Positions 9,861 to 19,110 of a stretch of DNA of 64,000 nt are shown here, one piece after another (the first letter of the stretch is position 1; each line of letters starts with the position of its first letter). A program made the position numbers and the translations under genes. Origin of the DNA: Opitutia bacterium UBA7350 (GTDB taxonomy: Bacteria > Verrucomicrobiota > Verrucomicrobiia > Opitutales > Coraliomargaritaceae). The notes under the pieces are model-generated. The model was given only the letters and a program-made list of their open reading frames with translations, was not told the DNA's origin and made no database searches. The DNA lies in assembly GCA_949524905.1 (NCBI GenBank), contig CATINC010000004.1:239840-303839 (forward strand), read 5' to 3'.

Positions 9861-12800
9861 TGCCTGCCCTGAAAAATAAAAAAGGCAAAACCCGTCTCCT
9901 ACACGGAGTTTGCGAAGCCGCTCGTCCGGCCTGCTACGCGACTTTTTTAGCGGAAAAAGCCGGGCTGTATCTCCTACTGGTCGCAGAACCACGACGAGGT
10001 GATGCCCTCGCGGCAGAGATTGCCCAACATGTTTCCTGGCTCCTCCCTGAAAACACACCTGAAATTTTCTTCTTTCCAGAGACGCCACCTCCAAATCTCG
10101 ACCCTGCCCGACGCAGTGACCGCATCGGCGAACGGCTTCAAACCCTAGGCGCTCTCCTGCGACCCACTAAAGCTCCCAGACTTCTCATCACCACCCCAGA
10201 AGCCCTGCTTGGCCCCTGCCCGCTCCGAGAAAGATTTAACCAAGCTCGCCTTGAACTTCGTACCGGTGAACAATACGACTTCGCTAAACTCACCGACCAA
10301 CTCGCCAGCGAACTCAACTACGACTCCGAGGCGCTCTGCGAAAACCCAGGGCAATACGCCATTCGAGGAGGTCTCCTTGACCTCTACCCCCTCGATGCGC
10401 TTGAACCTTACCGTCTTGATTTTTTTGGCGATGAATTAGAAAGCATCCGCAGCTTTGATCCTACCAGCCAACGCACGACTGGCAACGCCACCACTGTTAC
10501 CGTTCCCACCGCAGCAAGCTCTCATAATTCCGAATCCGATCAGGATGCCGCCCTACTTGAATACCTCCCAAATTCCGCCCTTACCTGGATCCTTGAAGAA
10601 CCTGCCCTGCTTATGCGCGATCACGCCTACCGCTTTGATCCCGCCCCCGCACCTGCCGGACATATCCGCAGTGTCCCTCAAGCCTTAAAATCCCGTGCCT
10701 CTTCCAAAGATACCTGCCTTGCCATCTGCGAAGTCGACTCCAATCCAGCTCTTTTTGATAAGGCTCCGCGCCAGGCACTCGCCCTCGAACCAACCGCCCA
10801 TTATCGAATCGATCCCCTCAGTTTGCCCAGCGCCAACGCTCCCATTAAAACCACTCGCTTTGAAGACCAACTGAACGGATGGGCTAAAGACGAAAACCTC
10901 GCCCTCTTTGCGGTCTGCCCCGGAAAAAACCGAGCCCAACGCCTGCGAGCTGCCCTTGAAGATGATCCGCGCACCGCAGAACTCCACATTGAAATCCTTG
11001 ATGGCGCTATTCCCGGCGGCTTCATTATTCGCGACGCAGGCCATCCATGGTATCCCCTAAAACGCTCACAAAAGACGCAAGGCTGCGTCCTTTTCACCGA
11101 CGATGAATACCTAGGTCAACCAGCCAAACAAGCACCCCCGCGCCGTGAACGCGCCCGCCCCTCGCTTTCGCAAGTCGATCAAATGCTAGACTTCTCCGAA
11201 CTCGCCGATGGCGACCCCCTCGTTCATCTCCAGCACGGAATTTGCCTCTTTCGTGGTCATGTCAACATCGAGACCCCCAACGGCCCCCGCGAAGTTCTCT
11301 CCGTAGAATTTGCCCATGCCATGACCCTTCATGTGACCCTCGCAGAATCACACCTCCTTACCCGCTACCTTGGCCTCACCAAGACCGCCCCAAAACTCAG
11401 CAAAATCGGAGGAAAAGCCTGGGCTAAATCCCGACGAGCCGCCGAAACCGCCACCCTTGATTACGCCGCCAAACTCCTCAGCCTCCACGCCGAACGTGAC
11501 CAATCCGAAGGTTTCGCTTTCCCCGAAGACCATTTCTGGCAAAAAGAATTCGAAGACGCCTTCCCTTTTAAAGAAACCCCCGACCAACTCGCCGCCATTG
11601 AAGCAACCAAGGCAGAAATGGAAACCGCCCATCCCATGGATCGCCTCATTTGCGGTGACGTTGGCTTCGGTAAAACCGAAGTCGCCATTCGCGCAGTGCT
11701 CAAAGCAGTCCTCTCCGGCAAACAAGCTGCCGTCTTGGTTCCCACCACCGTCCTCTGCCAGCAACACTTTAATACCTTCCGCGAACGGATGGCTCCCTAT
11801 CCCATTACAGTCGCTCAAGTCAGTCGCCTCATCCCAAACCAAAAAGTCCGCGAACTCCTCGCCGAACTCGCCGCCGGACGAATCGACTGCATCATCGGCA
11901 CCCATCGACTGCTCAGTCAAGACGTCTACTTTAAAGATCTAGGCCTCCTCGTCGTAGACGAAGAACAACGCTTCGGCGTCAAACACAAAGAACGCCTCAA
12001 GGAATTTCGCACCGCCGTCGATATCCTAACACTCAGCGCGACCCCCATCCCACGCACCCTATACCTAGCCCTCGCAGGTGCTCGCTCCATGAGCGTCATC
12101 GAAACACCCCCTGCCGATCGCCGCCCCATTGAGACCATCGTCCAAAGCTACGACCCCGACACCGTCAAAAATGCCATACAAGCAGAAGTTGATCGAGGCG
12201 GACAAGTCTTCTACCTCCACAACCGCGTTCAAACCATTGAAGCAGTCGCTGAAAAAATTCGTGAATTACACCCCAAGCTACGCGTCGCCGTCGGACACGG
12301 AAAAATGACCCCCCTCACCCTTGAAAAAATCATGACCCGTTTCGTCGCTGGTGAATTCGACGTGCTCGTATGCACCACCATCATCGAATCCGGCATCGAT
12401 ATCCCCAACTGCAACACCCTCATCATCGAAGGCGCCGACCGTTTCGGACTCTCACAACTCTACCAAATTCGCGGGCGCGTCGGGCGTTTCAAACGTCAAG
12501 CCTATGCCTACCTACTGCTACATCGACACGCCGCCCTAGTCGATCAAGCCCACAAACGACTCAACGCCCTCAAACAACATAACCAACTGGGCGCAGGCTT
12601 CCGCATCGCAATGCGCGACCTAGAACTCCGCGGTGCCGGCAACCTCCTCGGTTCCCAACAAAGCGGTCACATTGCCGGCGTAGGCTTTGAGCTCTATTGC
12701 CAACTCCTCAAACAATCCGTCGCTCGACTCAAAGGCGAACCCGGCGCCGACCGCATACGAGCTGAAGTACAACTTGATTTCCTCATTGAAAGAGCAGAAC

Positions 12801-13159
12801 TCCCCACTGCCTACATTGCCGAGCCACGACTACGCATTGACCTCTACCGCCGCCTCGCCCTCGCCCCCGATATCGAAACGATCGACGCCATCGCAGAAGA
12901 AATGCGTGACCGCTTCGGAAAAATCCCCCCGCCCACCCGCGCACTGCTGGGAGTCAGTGAAATTCGTGTCCGAGCAGAAAACGCCGGGGTTCGCCGTGTA
13001 GAAACCGAAGGAGAGCGCCTTAAATGTCACCGCGCAAACGCAAAAAATGAACCCTACCTAAAAAATGGTAGCCGCTTTCCCCGCTTGACCGCGAGCACGA
13101 CCCTTTCAAGAATCAAAGAGATTCAAACTTTTCTTAAACACCACGCGCGACCGTCATGA
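9860..13159 (+). CDS. mfd: Transcription-repair coupling factor
   Basis: Releases RNA polymerase stalled at DNA damage and recruits UvrA. In order the 1099-residue protein shows an N-terminal UvrB-homology part, a CarD-like RNA polymerase interaction domain (about 443-513, with [11 protein letters not shown]), a superfamily 2 translocase (Walker [10 protein letters not shown] near 599, DEEQRFG near 699, then [10 protein letters not shown] and QIRGRVGR) and a C-terminal TRCF domain. Overlaps rnc by one base and the surA-like gene by four. Codon use is strongly C-ending, producing long spurious antisense frames. Confidence 0.97.
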   Translation: MPALKNKKGKTRLLHGVCEAARPACYATFLAEKAGLYLLLVAEPRRGDALAAEIAQHVSWLLPENTPEIFFFPETPPPNLDPARRSDRIGERLQTLGALLRPTKAPRLLITTPEALLGPCPLRERFNQARLELRTGEQYDFAKLTDQLASELNYDSEALCENPGQYAIRGGLLDLYPLDALEPYRLDFFGDELESIRSFDPTSQRTTGNATTVTVPTAASSHNSESDQDAALLEYLPNSALTWILEEPALLMRDHAYRFDPAPAPAGHIRSVPQALKSRASSKDTCLAICEVDSNPALFDKAPRQALALEPTAHYRIDPLSLPSANAPIKTTRFEDQLNGWAKDENLALFAVCPGKNRAQRLRAALEDDPRTAELHIEILDGAIPGGFIIRDAGHPWYPLKRSQKTQGCVLFTDDEYLGQPAKQAPPRRERARPSLSQVDQMLDFSELADGDPLVHLQHGICLFRGHVNIETPNGPREVLSVEFAHAMTLHVTLAESHLLTRYLGLTKTAPKLSKIGGKAWAKSRRAAETATLDYAAKLLSLHAERDQSEGFAFPEDHFWQKEFEDAFPFKETPDQLAAIEATKAEMETAHPMDRLICGDVGFGKTEVAIRAVLKAVLSGKQAAVLVPTTVLCQQHFNTFRERMAPYPITVAQVSRLIPNQKVRELLAELAAGRIDCIIGTHRLLSQDVYFKDLGLLVVDEEQRFGVKHKERLKEFRTAVDILTLSATPIPRTLYLALAGARSMSVIETPPADRRPIETIVQSYDPDTVKNAIQAEVDRGGQVFYLHNRVQTIEAVAEKIRELHPKLRVAVGHGKMTPLTLEKIMTRFVAGEFDVLVCTTIIESGIDIPNCNTLIIEGADRFGLSQLYQIRGRVGRFKRQAYAYLLLHRHAALVDQAHKRLNALKQHNQLGAGFRIAMRDLELRGAGNLLGSQQSGHIAGVGFELYCQLLKQSVARLKGEPGADRIRAEVQLDFLIERAELPTAYIAEPRLRIDLYRRLALAPDIETIDAIAEEMRDRFGKIPPPTRALLGVSEIRVRAENAGVRRVETEGERLKCHRANAKNEPYLKNGSRFPRLTASTTLSRIKEIQTFLKHHARPS

Positions 13160-14139
13160 TCCACCGCATCTGCATTCTCTATATTGCCGCCCTACTTTGC
13201 TCCAGCAGCATCACCGCCCAGGAAGAAGACCGATCGATCAGCCGACTCGGCAACAGCATCGCTGCCATCGCTGAAGGCCAAATTATCACCCTTCAAGAAA
13301 TCCGCAATGAACTAGAGCCCATCCTTCCCCGCCTGCGCCTCGAATCCAAAACAACCCAAGAGTTCAACCAACGCCTCGATGAAATGAGTCAGCAAATTCT
13401 GCAAAACCACATCGACCGCATCATCATCGTCAAAGATGCCCAAGAAAAAGGCCTCATCATCCCACCCTCCTACATCGATCAAGAATACAAAGACGTCATC
13501 GCACGCGACTTCGACGGCGACCGCGGCAAATTCATCCGATACCTTAAAAAACAAGGCGAGACCCCCCGCGACTACCGCAAAAAAATCTACCAACGCGTCG
13601 TCGTCAGCATCATGCGTCAGCAAAACCGAAAATCTGAAACAGAAGTGAGCCCCGAACGCATTCAAGACTTCTACCTCCAAAACAAACCCCGCTTCTATCA
13701 AGAAGAAGCCATGCGCCTGCGCCAAATCATCCTCACCCAGAAACCCGACCAAACCCCCGCCCAAATACAAAACATCACCAAAGAAATTTTACAGGCCCTT
13801 AAAGACGGCGACAATTTCGGCGACCTCGCCCGCAAATACAGCACCGACAACCGATCCCGCCGAGGAGGCGACTGGGGTTGGATCAAAAAAGCAGACATCC
13901 GACAAGAATTGAGCACCGCCGCCTTCGCCCTCAAACCCTCAGAATACAGCCAACCCATCACCCTCGGCGAAACCACCTTCATCCTCTACTGCGAAGCAAA
14001 ACGCGAAGAAAGCATCCAGCCCGTCAACCAAGTGCGAGAGGTCATTGAAAATGTCCTCTCCGGAGAAATCGCCCGCGAAAACCAACAACGCTGGCTCGAA
14101 GCACTCCGCGAAAAAGCCTACATCAAATACTTCATCTAG
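13156..14139 (+). CDS. SurA-like periplasmic chaperone / parvulin peptidyl-prolyl isomerase
   Basis: Exported folding factor for outer-membrane proteins. A signal peptide (about residues 1-22, ending in SSSITAQ) precedes a helical SurA N-terminal chaperone domain (about 35-165). One rotamase (PpiC) domain follows at about 176-285, recognisable by [26 protein letters not shown] and [12 protein letters not shown] short C-terminal helix closes the chain, as in SurA. Only one parvulin domain is present where E. coli SurA has two. The ATGA overlap with mfd implies coupling. The role in BamA-pathway chaperoning is inferred from family membership. Confidence 0.88.
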   Translation: MIHRICILYIAALLCSSSITAQEEDRSISRLGNSIAAIAEGQIITLQEIRNELEPILPRLRLESKTTQEFNQRLDEMSQQILQNHIDRIIIVKDAQEKGLIIPPSYIDQEYKDVIARDFDGDRGKFIRYLKKQGETPRDYRKKIYQRVVVSIMRQQNRKSETEVSPERIQDFYLQNKPRFYQEEAMRLRQIILTQKPDQTPAQIQNITKEILQALKDGDNFGDLARKYSTDNRSRRGGDWGWIKKADIRQELSTAAFALKPSEYSQPITLGETTFILYCEAKREESIQPVNQVREVIENVLSGEIARENQQRWLEALREKAYIKYFI

Positions 14140-14153
14140 GCGCACCCCCACTG

Positions 14154-14684
14154 AGCACAAAGCAAGGGCCAACCCTGCAGCAGACCCCCAAGCGGGCACT
14201 CGAGGACTTCCGAAAGGTCAACAAGATCAAGGCCGTCGATTTCTCCCAACATTTTCAGGCCTTGGTGAACAAATACAACGAGCGCGACCAGCAGGACGTC
14301 CTCGTCAGCAACGTCCTCGACGACTTCGCCGGCGAGATCGTGGACCTCTTCCACGCCCTCAAAAAGGAGAAGGAATCCTTCGGCGAGATGGGCATCGATT
14401 TCGAAGAAAAGGCCTTCTACGACATCCTTAAGGGTCTCGCCCACAAATACGATTTTGACTACCAAGAGGACAAGCTGATCGCCCTCGCCAAGGAGGTGAA
14501 AATGGTCGTCGATGACAAGTCAAAATACACCGACTGGAGCCAACGTGCCGACATCAAAGGCGAACTCAAAGTCGACCTCATCCTCCTCCTCGGCAAACAC
14601 GGCTACCCGCCCGTCGACCGCGACGAAGTCTACAAAGAGATCTTTGAGCAGGCGGAGAACTTCAAAAAATACCAAGGAACCTAA
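14154..14684 (+). pseudogene. hsdR: 3' remnant of a type I restriction endonuclease subunit (HsdR C-terminus)
   Basis: The frame encodes only the C-terminal domain of HsdR of the kind ending in the DUF3387-type segment. Typical pieces are EEKAFYDILKGLAHKYDFDY, DKLIALAKEV, DDKSKYTDWSQR, ELKVDLILLL and the terminal DEVYKEIFEQAENFKKYQ. The nuclease and helicase parts (roughly 800 residues) are missing and no hsdM or hsdS is near. The frame is open from about 14140, just behind the surA-like stop, but has no clear start; a TTG at 14262 is the first possible one. Probably a fossil of a deleted restriction system. An autonomous small protein is possible but unlikely. Confidence 0.85.
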
Positions 14685-14750
14685 CCCGCCGTCTTTTCCC
14701 TTGCGGGGCAGCAGGTGAATCGTAGCTTTTTAGTATCACCCCACTCTGCC

Positions 14751-15161
14751 ATGTCTTATATTGAAAAAACCCTCTCGTCTGAAGAAGCGATTCAATCAAC
14801 CTTTAAGCTGCATTGGATGGCGTGGCTGCGGTTTGTGGGTTGGATCGTGTTGGCGATTCCGACTGTGGGGATTACTTTGTTGGCGGCGCTTTATGAATAC
14901 CTACGCCTGAAGTGCATTGAACAGGCGGTCACGAACCGACGCGTTATTTTTAAGAGGGGCATCATCAGTCGTCACACTGAGGAGATGCGTCTGGATTCGG
15001 TGGAGACCGTCGAGATTCGCCAAAGCATCTGGGGCCGTATCCTCGGCTATGCCACCATTGTGGTGACGGGTCGCGGGGTAAGCGATGTCCAATTAAAATG
15101 GATGGCACAACCGCTGGAAGTGAAGCGTGCAATCGAGCAGGTCCTTGAGCAAAATCAATAG
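14751..15161 (+). CDS. PH-domain (YdbS-like) membrane protein
   Basis: A 136-residue protein with two close hydrophobic segments (about residues 22-55, MAWLRFVGWIVLAIPTVGIT) followed by a bacterial PH domain: AVTNRRVIFKRGIISRHTEEM, then VETVEIRQSIWGRILGYATI and a conserved VTGRG. The function of this family is not known. The ATG at 14751 is chosen since an in-frame start at 14715 adds a poor lead. The 3' end overlaps the convergent thioesterase gene by seven bases. Confidence 0.8.
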   Translation: MSYIEKTLSSEEAIQSTFKLHWMAWLRFVGWIVLAIPTVGITLLAALYEYLRLKCIEQAVTNRRVIFKRGIISRHTEEMRLDSVETVEIRQSIWGRILGYATIVVTGRGVSDVQLKWMAQPLEVKRAIEQVLEQNQ

Positions 15162-15568
15162 GCTTCCATGGCTGCCCGGAAGGGATCGGTCCAAGGAGCG
15201 GGTTGATGGGTCTCGGCAGAGAGTTTGCAGAGTGTGCGAGTGCCGTCACAATGAAGGGTTTTTTCATCGCGAGAAGTGATTCGAAAACGCATCACCACAC
15301 CACTGGCGCGGACGCGCTCAATTTCGTAATGCACCGTTAGATCGCTGGGCTTACGAAAGGGTTCACGAAAGCGTGCATCCAGTCCGTGCACCACCACGTA
15401 AATATCTTCGTCACGCTCGGTATTAAAATCGGGCACCCCAAGGAGGTCTTGAAAGAAAGCCTGTTGCGCCCGTTCTAGGTGAAGAAAATAACGGGTGTGG
15501 TGCAGGACGCCGAGGGCGTCGAGTTCATCAAAATAAACGGGAGCGGTGTAGGTGTAAGTCTTGGGCAC
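15155..15568 (-). CDS. Acyl-CoA thioesterase, 4-hydroxybenzoyl-CoA thioesterase family
   Basis: A single hot-dog-fold thioesterase of 137 residues. The family signature with the catalytic Asp is visible: YFDELDALGVLHHTRYFLHLE, where a Tyr/Phe-x-D-x-D-x2-G-x2-H pattern opens the active-site helix. It resembles YbgC/FcbC-like enzymes that hydrolyse acyl-CoA thioesters; the substrate cannot be told from sequence. Convergent with the PH-domain gene. Its start lies about 90 bases from the hairpin array that precedes tRNA-Leu. Confidence 0.85.
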   Translation of the reverse strand: MPKTYTYTAPVYFDELDALGVLHHTRYFLHLERAQQAFFQDLLGVPDFNTERDEDIYVVVHGLDARFREPFRKPSDLTVHYEIERVRASGVVMRFRITSRDEKTLHCDGTRTLCKLSAETHQPAPWTDPFRAAMEAY

Positions 15569-15623
15569 TTTAAAAGAACGCAGGGCTGATGCGGAACTTA
15601 CACTCTGGCAGCAGCATGTGGAG

Positions 15624-15651
15624 TTGACAGATTTTGGGATCCATCTAGCTT
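15624..15651 (+). promoter_or_regulatory. Possible promoter ahead of the hairpin array and tRNA-Leu
   Basis: A consensus -35 TTGACA (15624-15629) is followed after 16 bases by TAGCTT (15646-15651), a weak -10. A start near 15658 would place the three hairpin repeats and tRNA-Leu on one transcript. Based on motif match only. Confidence 0.4.
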
Positions 15652-15659
15652 CTACACTT

Positions 15660-15844
15660 CTCAGGTGGTGCTACCGAGGCGAAAGCCGACAACGCCACCT
15701 GACTTTCGACAGTTTATTACGCTCAGGTGGTGCTACCGAGGCGAAAGCCGATAACGCCACCTGAATTTCGACAGTTTATTACGCTCAGGTGGTGCTACCG
15801 AGGCGAACGCCGACAACGCCACCTGACTTTCAACAGTTTATTAC
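15660..15844 (+). repeat. Three tandem 62-bp hairpin repeats abutting tRNA-Leu
   Basis: Units begin at 15660, 15722 and 15784; the next period begins at 15846, one base into the tRNA. Each unit has a 10-bp stem, TCAGGTGGTG paired with CGCCACCTGA (one G-U), enclosing a small inner stem GGC-GAAA-GCC, then a 19-base leader ending GTTTATTACG. Copies differ at only a few positions; in copy 3 the inner loop changes from GAAA to GAAC, and the stem is kept. The first 13 bases of each later unit (GCTCAGGTGGTG plus the preceding C) match the tRNA 5' end, and the CGCCAC of the stem also matches the tRNA D-arm side. No coding potential. Origin and function are unknown. Confidence 0.92.
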
Positions 15845-15931
<87 letters not shown>

Positions 15932-15952
15932 TTTAAAAAAAGCAAAACTATC

Positions 15953-16489
15953 ATGACCATTGAGGAACGCTTAGCGGAATATTTAGATCGCACGCCTGAG
16001 GTGGCGGAAGATGCCTATGTGGCAAAGGGTGCGGTTGTTATTGGAGCGGTGACGCTCGCGCCCAAGAGCAGTGTTTGGCATGGAGCGGTATTGCGGGGCG
16101 ATATACAAACCATTGAAATCGGCGAAGGTTCTAATGTACAGGACGGCACCATTGTGCATTTGGCAGATGAATTGGGCGTAAAGGTGGGACGTTATGTGAC
16201 CATCGGGCACGCTGCCATGATTCATGCTTGTGAAATCAAAGATGAATGTTTGATCGGTATGCAGGCGACCGTGCTCGACGGCGCGGTCATCGGGGAGCAA
16301 TCCATTGTGGGTGCCGGGGCGCTGGTCACCAAAGCTACGATCGTACCACCGGGTTCGCTGGTTTTGGGAGCTCCCGCAAAGATTGTGCGCGAACTCTCTG
16401 AGGAGGAACGGACAGGTATACGTGTCTGGGCTGATAAATACGTGGCCGTTGCCAAGGGGCATAAAGCCCGTTTTGGCTCCGAACTCTAA
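15953..16489 (+). CDS. Gamma-carbonic-anhydrase-like hexapeptide-repeat protein
   Basis: A 178-residue left-handed beta-helix protein of the gamma-CA/PaaY/YrdA family. Hexapeptide repeats run from about residue 28 to 140 (GAVVIGAVTLAPKSSVWHGA, LRGD). Three histidines fit the zinc site: one in VQDGTIVHLAD and two in TIGHAAMIHAC. Whether it hydrates CO2 cannot be decided, since many family members do not. It starts 22 bases after the tRNA-Leu CCA, so it may be transcribed from the same promoter. Confidence 0.85.
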   Translation: MTIEERLAEYLDRTPEVAEDAYVAKGAVVIGAVTLAPKSSVWHGAVLRGDIQTIEIGEGSNVQDGTIVHLADELGVKVGRYVTIGHAAMIHACEIKDECLIGMQATVLDGAVIGEQSIVGAGALVTKATIVPPGSLVLGAPAKIVRELSEEERTGIRVWADKYVAVAKGHKARFGSEL

Positions 16490-16534
16490 GCTGCGCTTGC
16501 TTTAAGCTCCTTATTTCTTTTCTTAGTTGCCTAT

Positions 16535-16549
16535 TGAGACCAAATCTCA
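16535..16549 (+). promoter_or_regulatory. Possible Fur box upstream of feoAB
   Basis: The 15-base dyad TGAGACCAAATCTCA fits the 7-1-7 Fur core TGAGAATNATTCTCA with three mismatches, all in the centre, and keeps perfect TGAGA/TCTCA arms. It ends 21 bases before the feoA start, where a repressor would block initiation. Inferred from pattern and context. Confidence 0.45.
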
Positions 16550-16570
16550 CTGAATGCGACTCAATCAACA

Positions 16571-16795
16571 ATGCGACTGGATTTGATTAAAAAGGATGGC
16601 GTCTACCGTGTTCAGAAAATGGACAGCGGAAATCCCTGCATTGCACGATTGATGACCATGGGTTTATTACCGGAGCAGGAATTACGCCTGACGCATGAGG
16701 CTCCCCTTGGTGATCCCATAGCAATAGAATTCAACGGTTGTCAGATGAGCCTACGCTTAGAAGACGCAGCCCTGATAGAGGTCGAAGCCCTTTAG
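16571..16795 (+). CDS. feoA: Ferrous iron transport protein A
   Basis: A 74-residue SH3-like FeoA domain protein, cytosolic partner of FeoB in Fe(II) uptake. Recognisable by the central ARLMTMGLLPEQELRL segment, the PLGDPIAIEFNG strand pair and the terminal LRLEDAALIEV. It is four bases upstream of feoB, the standard arrangement. A possible Fur box lies just before it. Confidence 0.93.
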   Translation: MRLDLIKKDGVYRVQKMDSGNPCIARLMTMGLLPEQELRLTHEAPLGDPIAIEFNGCQMSLRLEDAALIEVEAL

Positions 16796-16799
16796 CCTG

Positions 16800-18968
16800 A
16801 TGAAAGCCGAAGGTGCATTAAGCGTAGCCCTGATCGGAAATCCGAATACGGGCAAGACTTCCCTCTTCAACATCCTAACTGGCTTGCATCAACATGTGGG
16901 CAACTACGCTGGTGTAACGGTCGAAAAGAAAACGGGAACCTGGAATCTTCCCGGTGGTGGTAAGGTCAACCTCATTGATCTACCCGGCACCTATAATTTA
17001 AATGCGGCCTCTCTCGATGAACGGGTGGCGGTCGATGTACTTGCAGGACATTCCAGTGATGCTGCCCCACCCGACCTCATCATTGTTGTGGTCGATGTTG
17101 AAAACCTGCGGCGCAATCTTTACCTCGCCTCACAGGCATCTGAACTCGGAGTGCCTATGGTGATTGCCCTGAATTGCTGGGATGTCGCGGAACGCAAAGG
17201 CTTGCAAATTGACAGTAAATTACTGGAGCAACGCTTAGGTGTTCCGGTGGTTCCAACAGTGGCGCGCACGCGTCGCGGAACCGGTGCGTTGGCAGAGGCC
17301 GTCACGCGTGCTTTAGAGAATCGTCCCATGTTAGTTCGCCCTCGTTGGCCAGAGGCGGTCACCGATTCTCTCACCGATCTGCGCCGCGAACTGGTAGAGG
17401 AACGCGGTGAAGTTCTGCGCGAAGGGGAACTTCAACGCTTACTTTTTGACCGCTACAGCGCGGTGGCCGAACGGCTCCAGACGCCTACCAAAGAACGCGA
17501 TACCATCCTGCGTAACGCCCGTGAAAAACTTCACCGAGGGGGCTACCAACCCGACGCCGCCGAATCGCTTCTACGGTACCGTTTCCTAAATCCTCTCTTA
17601 AATGATATTCTGGAACGGCAGGCTGCTATGAAAAAACGGAGCACCTCAGAAAGTATTGACCAACTCCTCCTGCACCGTGTGTGGGGACTCCTCGTTTTCG
17701 TGGGGATGATGTATGTTGTATTCCAATCGGTTTATACATGGGCAGGGCCCTTTATGGATTTGATTGCAAATGGGGTGACTTGGCTTGGCGAATCAGTGGG
17801 CAATGTCTTGACCACCACTCCCATTTTGCAAAGTTTGGTCGTCGATGGTGTTATTGGCGGGGTGGGTGCCTTTTTGATTTTTTTACCGCAGATTCTAGTA
17901 TTATTCTTCTTCATCGCACTACTGGAAGAAACGGGCTACATGGCGCGGGCGGCCTTTTTGATGGATAAACTATTTTCGTGGAGCGGACTGAATGGAAAAA
18001 GTTTCGTACCTTTGTTATCGAGTTTCGCCTGTGCGATCCCCGGCATCCTTGCTACTCGTACCATCAGTGACCCCAAGGCGCGCTGCATCACGATACTCAT
18101 TGCACCATTGATGAGTTGCTCCGCTCGATTGCCGGTATACCTCCTCTTGATCGGTGCATTCATTGAACCCGTATACGGCGCAAGCATCGCAGGGCTCACC
18201 TTGTTTGCCATGCATTTCATCGGAGTATTTCTAGCGGGACCAATCGCATGGCTATTGCACCGCACCCTACCCCGTTCTGTATCCAGTCAACCCTTCGTGA
18301 TGGAATTGCCGCACTACCGAGTGCCGCAAATCAAGCGCATCGCCCACCGCTTATATGAGAGCGGTTCAGAATTCATTGTCCGTGCCGGGACCATTATTTG
18401 CGCAATGACCATTGTTATCTGGGCGCTCCTTTACTTCCCTCGCCCACCCGAATTAGCTGAGTCTGTTCGAGCAAGCGCATCCATAGAATTACAAGAGCCT
18501 TCAGCTGCAGCAGTAGAAAACCGCATCAACGCAGCCTACCTCAAACAAAGTTACATGGGTCGCTTTGGGCACACCGTTCAGCCTATCTTTGATCCCGCAG
18601 GCTATGACTGGAAAATCACCGTCGGCGTGCTCGCTAGTTTTCCAGCGCGTGAAATCATTATCTCCACCCTTGGGATAACCTATGCTCTAGGCGGAGAAGT
18701 GGATGAAGGTTCTGACGATCTCCGAAGTGCACTTACAAAAGCCGAATGGGAATCGGGTCCTCGAGCGGGAACCCCGGTCTTCAATATCCCAGTTGCACTC
18801 TCCATAATGGTATTCTTTGCCCTGTGTATGCAATGCGGAGCTACCATTGCGGTGATCGCCAAAGAACTGCATTGGGGTTGGGCGATCGGAAGTTTTATTG
18901 GGCTCACTGCCTTAGCTTGGGTGGCGGCTGTGTTGACCTATCAAATTGGAATGTGGATTCCCGCATAA
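16800..18968 (+). CDS. feoB: Ferrous iron transporter FeoB
   Basis: Inner-membrane Fe(II) transporter with an N-terminal G domain. G1 is GNPNTGKTS (13-21), the Thr of switch I lies in NYAGVTVEK, G3 is DLPGTYNL near 59 and G4 is NCWD near 124 (the family usually has NxxD). The helical spacer follows, then the membrane part from about residue 285 with two Gate motifs; LLSSFACAIPGILATR holds the conserved Cys of the first gate. The length of 722 residues is normal. Followed within five bases by a FeoB-associated small protein. Confidence 0.96.
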   Translation: MKAEGALSVALIGNPNTGKTSLFNILTGLHQHVGNYAGVTVEKKTGTWNLPGGGKVNLIDLPGTYNLNAASLDERVAVDVLAGHSSDAAPPDLIIVVVDVENLRRNLYLASQASELGVPMVIALNCWDVAERKGLQIDSKLLEQRLGVPVVPTVARTRRGTGALAEAVTRALENRPMLVRPRWPEAVTDSLTDLRRELVEERGEVLREGELQRLLFDRYSAVAERLQTPTKERDTILRNAREKLHRGGYQPDAAESLLRYRFLNPLLNDILERQAAMKKRSTSESIDQLLLHRVWGLLVFVGMMYVVFQSVYTWAGPFMDLIANGVTWLGESVGNVLTTTPILQSLVVDGVIGGVGAFLIFLPQILVLFFFIALLEETGYMARAAFLMDKLFSWSGLNGKSFVPLLSSFACAIPGILATRTISDPKARCITILIAPLMSCSARLPVYLLLIGAFIEPVYGASIAGLTLFAMHFIGVFLAGPIAWLLHRTLPRSVSSQPFVMELPHYRVPQIKRIAHRLYESGSEFIVRAGTIICAMTIVIWALLYFPRPPELAESVRASASIELQEPSAAAVENRINAAYLKQSYMGRFGHTVQPIFDPAGYDWKITVGVLASFPAREIIISTLGITYALGGEVDEGSDDLRSALTKAEWESGPRAGTPVFNIPVALSIMVFFALCMQCGATIAVIAKELHWGWAIGSFIGLTALAWVAAVLTYQIGMWIPA

Positions 18969-18972
18969 TCGT

Positions 18973-19110
18973 ATGGAATTCCTAGATCGCATCCTCGTTT
19001 CTATCGCCCTCATAGGCGCTCTTCTATTTCTTTACCGCATCTTTCGGAAAAAAAACAAAGGGAAGGGTTGTGGTTGCGGCGCTGATAAATGCCCCACTCG
19101 CAAACCTTAA
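18973..19110 (+). CDS. FeoB-associated Cys-rich membrane protein
   Basis: A 45-residue protein starting at the ATG 18973, four bases after the feoB stop. One transmembrane helix (about residues 6-22, ILVSIALIGALLFLYRI) is followed by a basic stretch (RKKNKGKG) and a cysteine cluster CGCGADKC. This matches the FeoB-associated Cys-rich family that replaces FeoC in many lineages. It may handle iron or regulate FeoB at the membrane; neither is shown by the sequence. Its last four bases overlap the convergent M20 peptidase gene. Confidence 0.88.
   Translation: MEFLDRILVSIALIGALLFLYRIFRKKNKGKGCGCGADKCPTRKP

Noticed and set aside
11348-11920. Long minus-strand frame of 190 codons inside mfd
   Set aside because: It is an artefact of C-ending codon use in mfd; the composition is low complexity and no family is recognisable.
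13312-13770. Minus-strand frame of 152 codons inside the surA-like gene
   Set aside because: Rich in Phe, Val and Asp as expected from antisense of a C-rich gene; the plus strand clearly encodes a parvulin protein.
15660-15844. CRISPR array
   Set aside because: The units are contiguous with no variable spacers; 62-base copies are nearly identical throughout.
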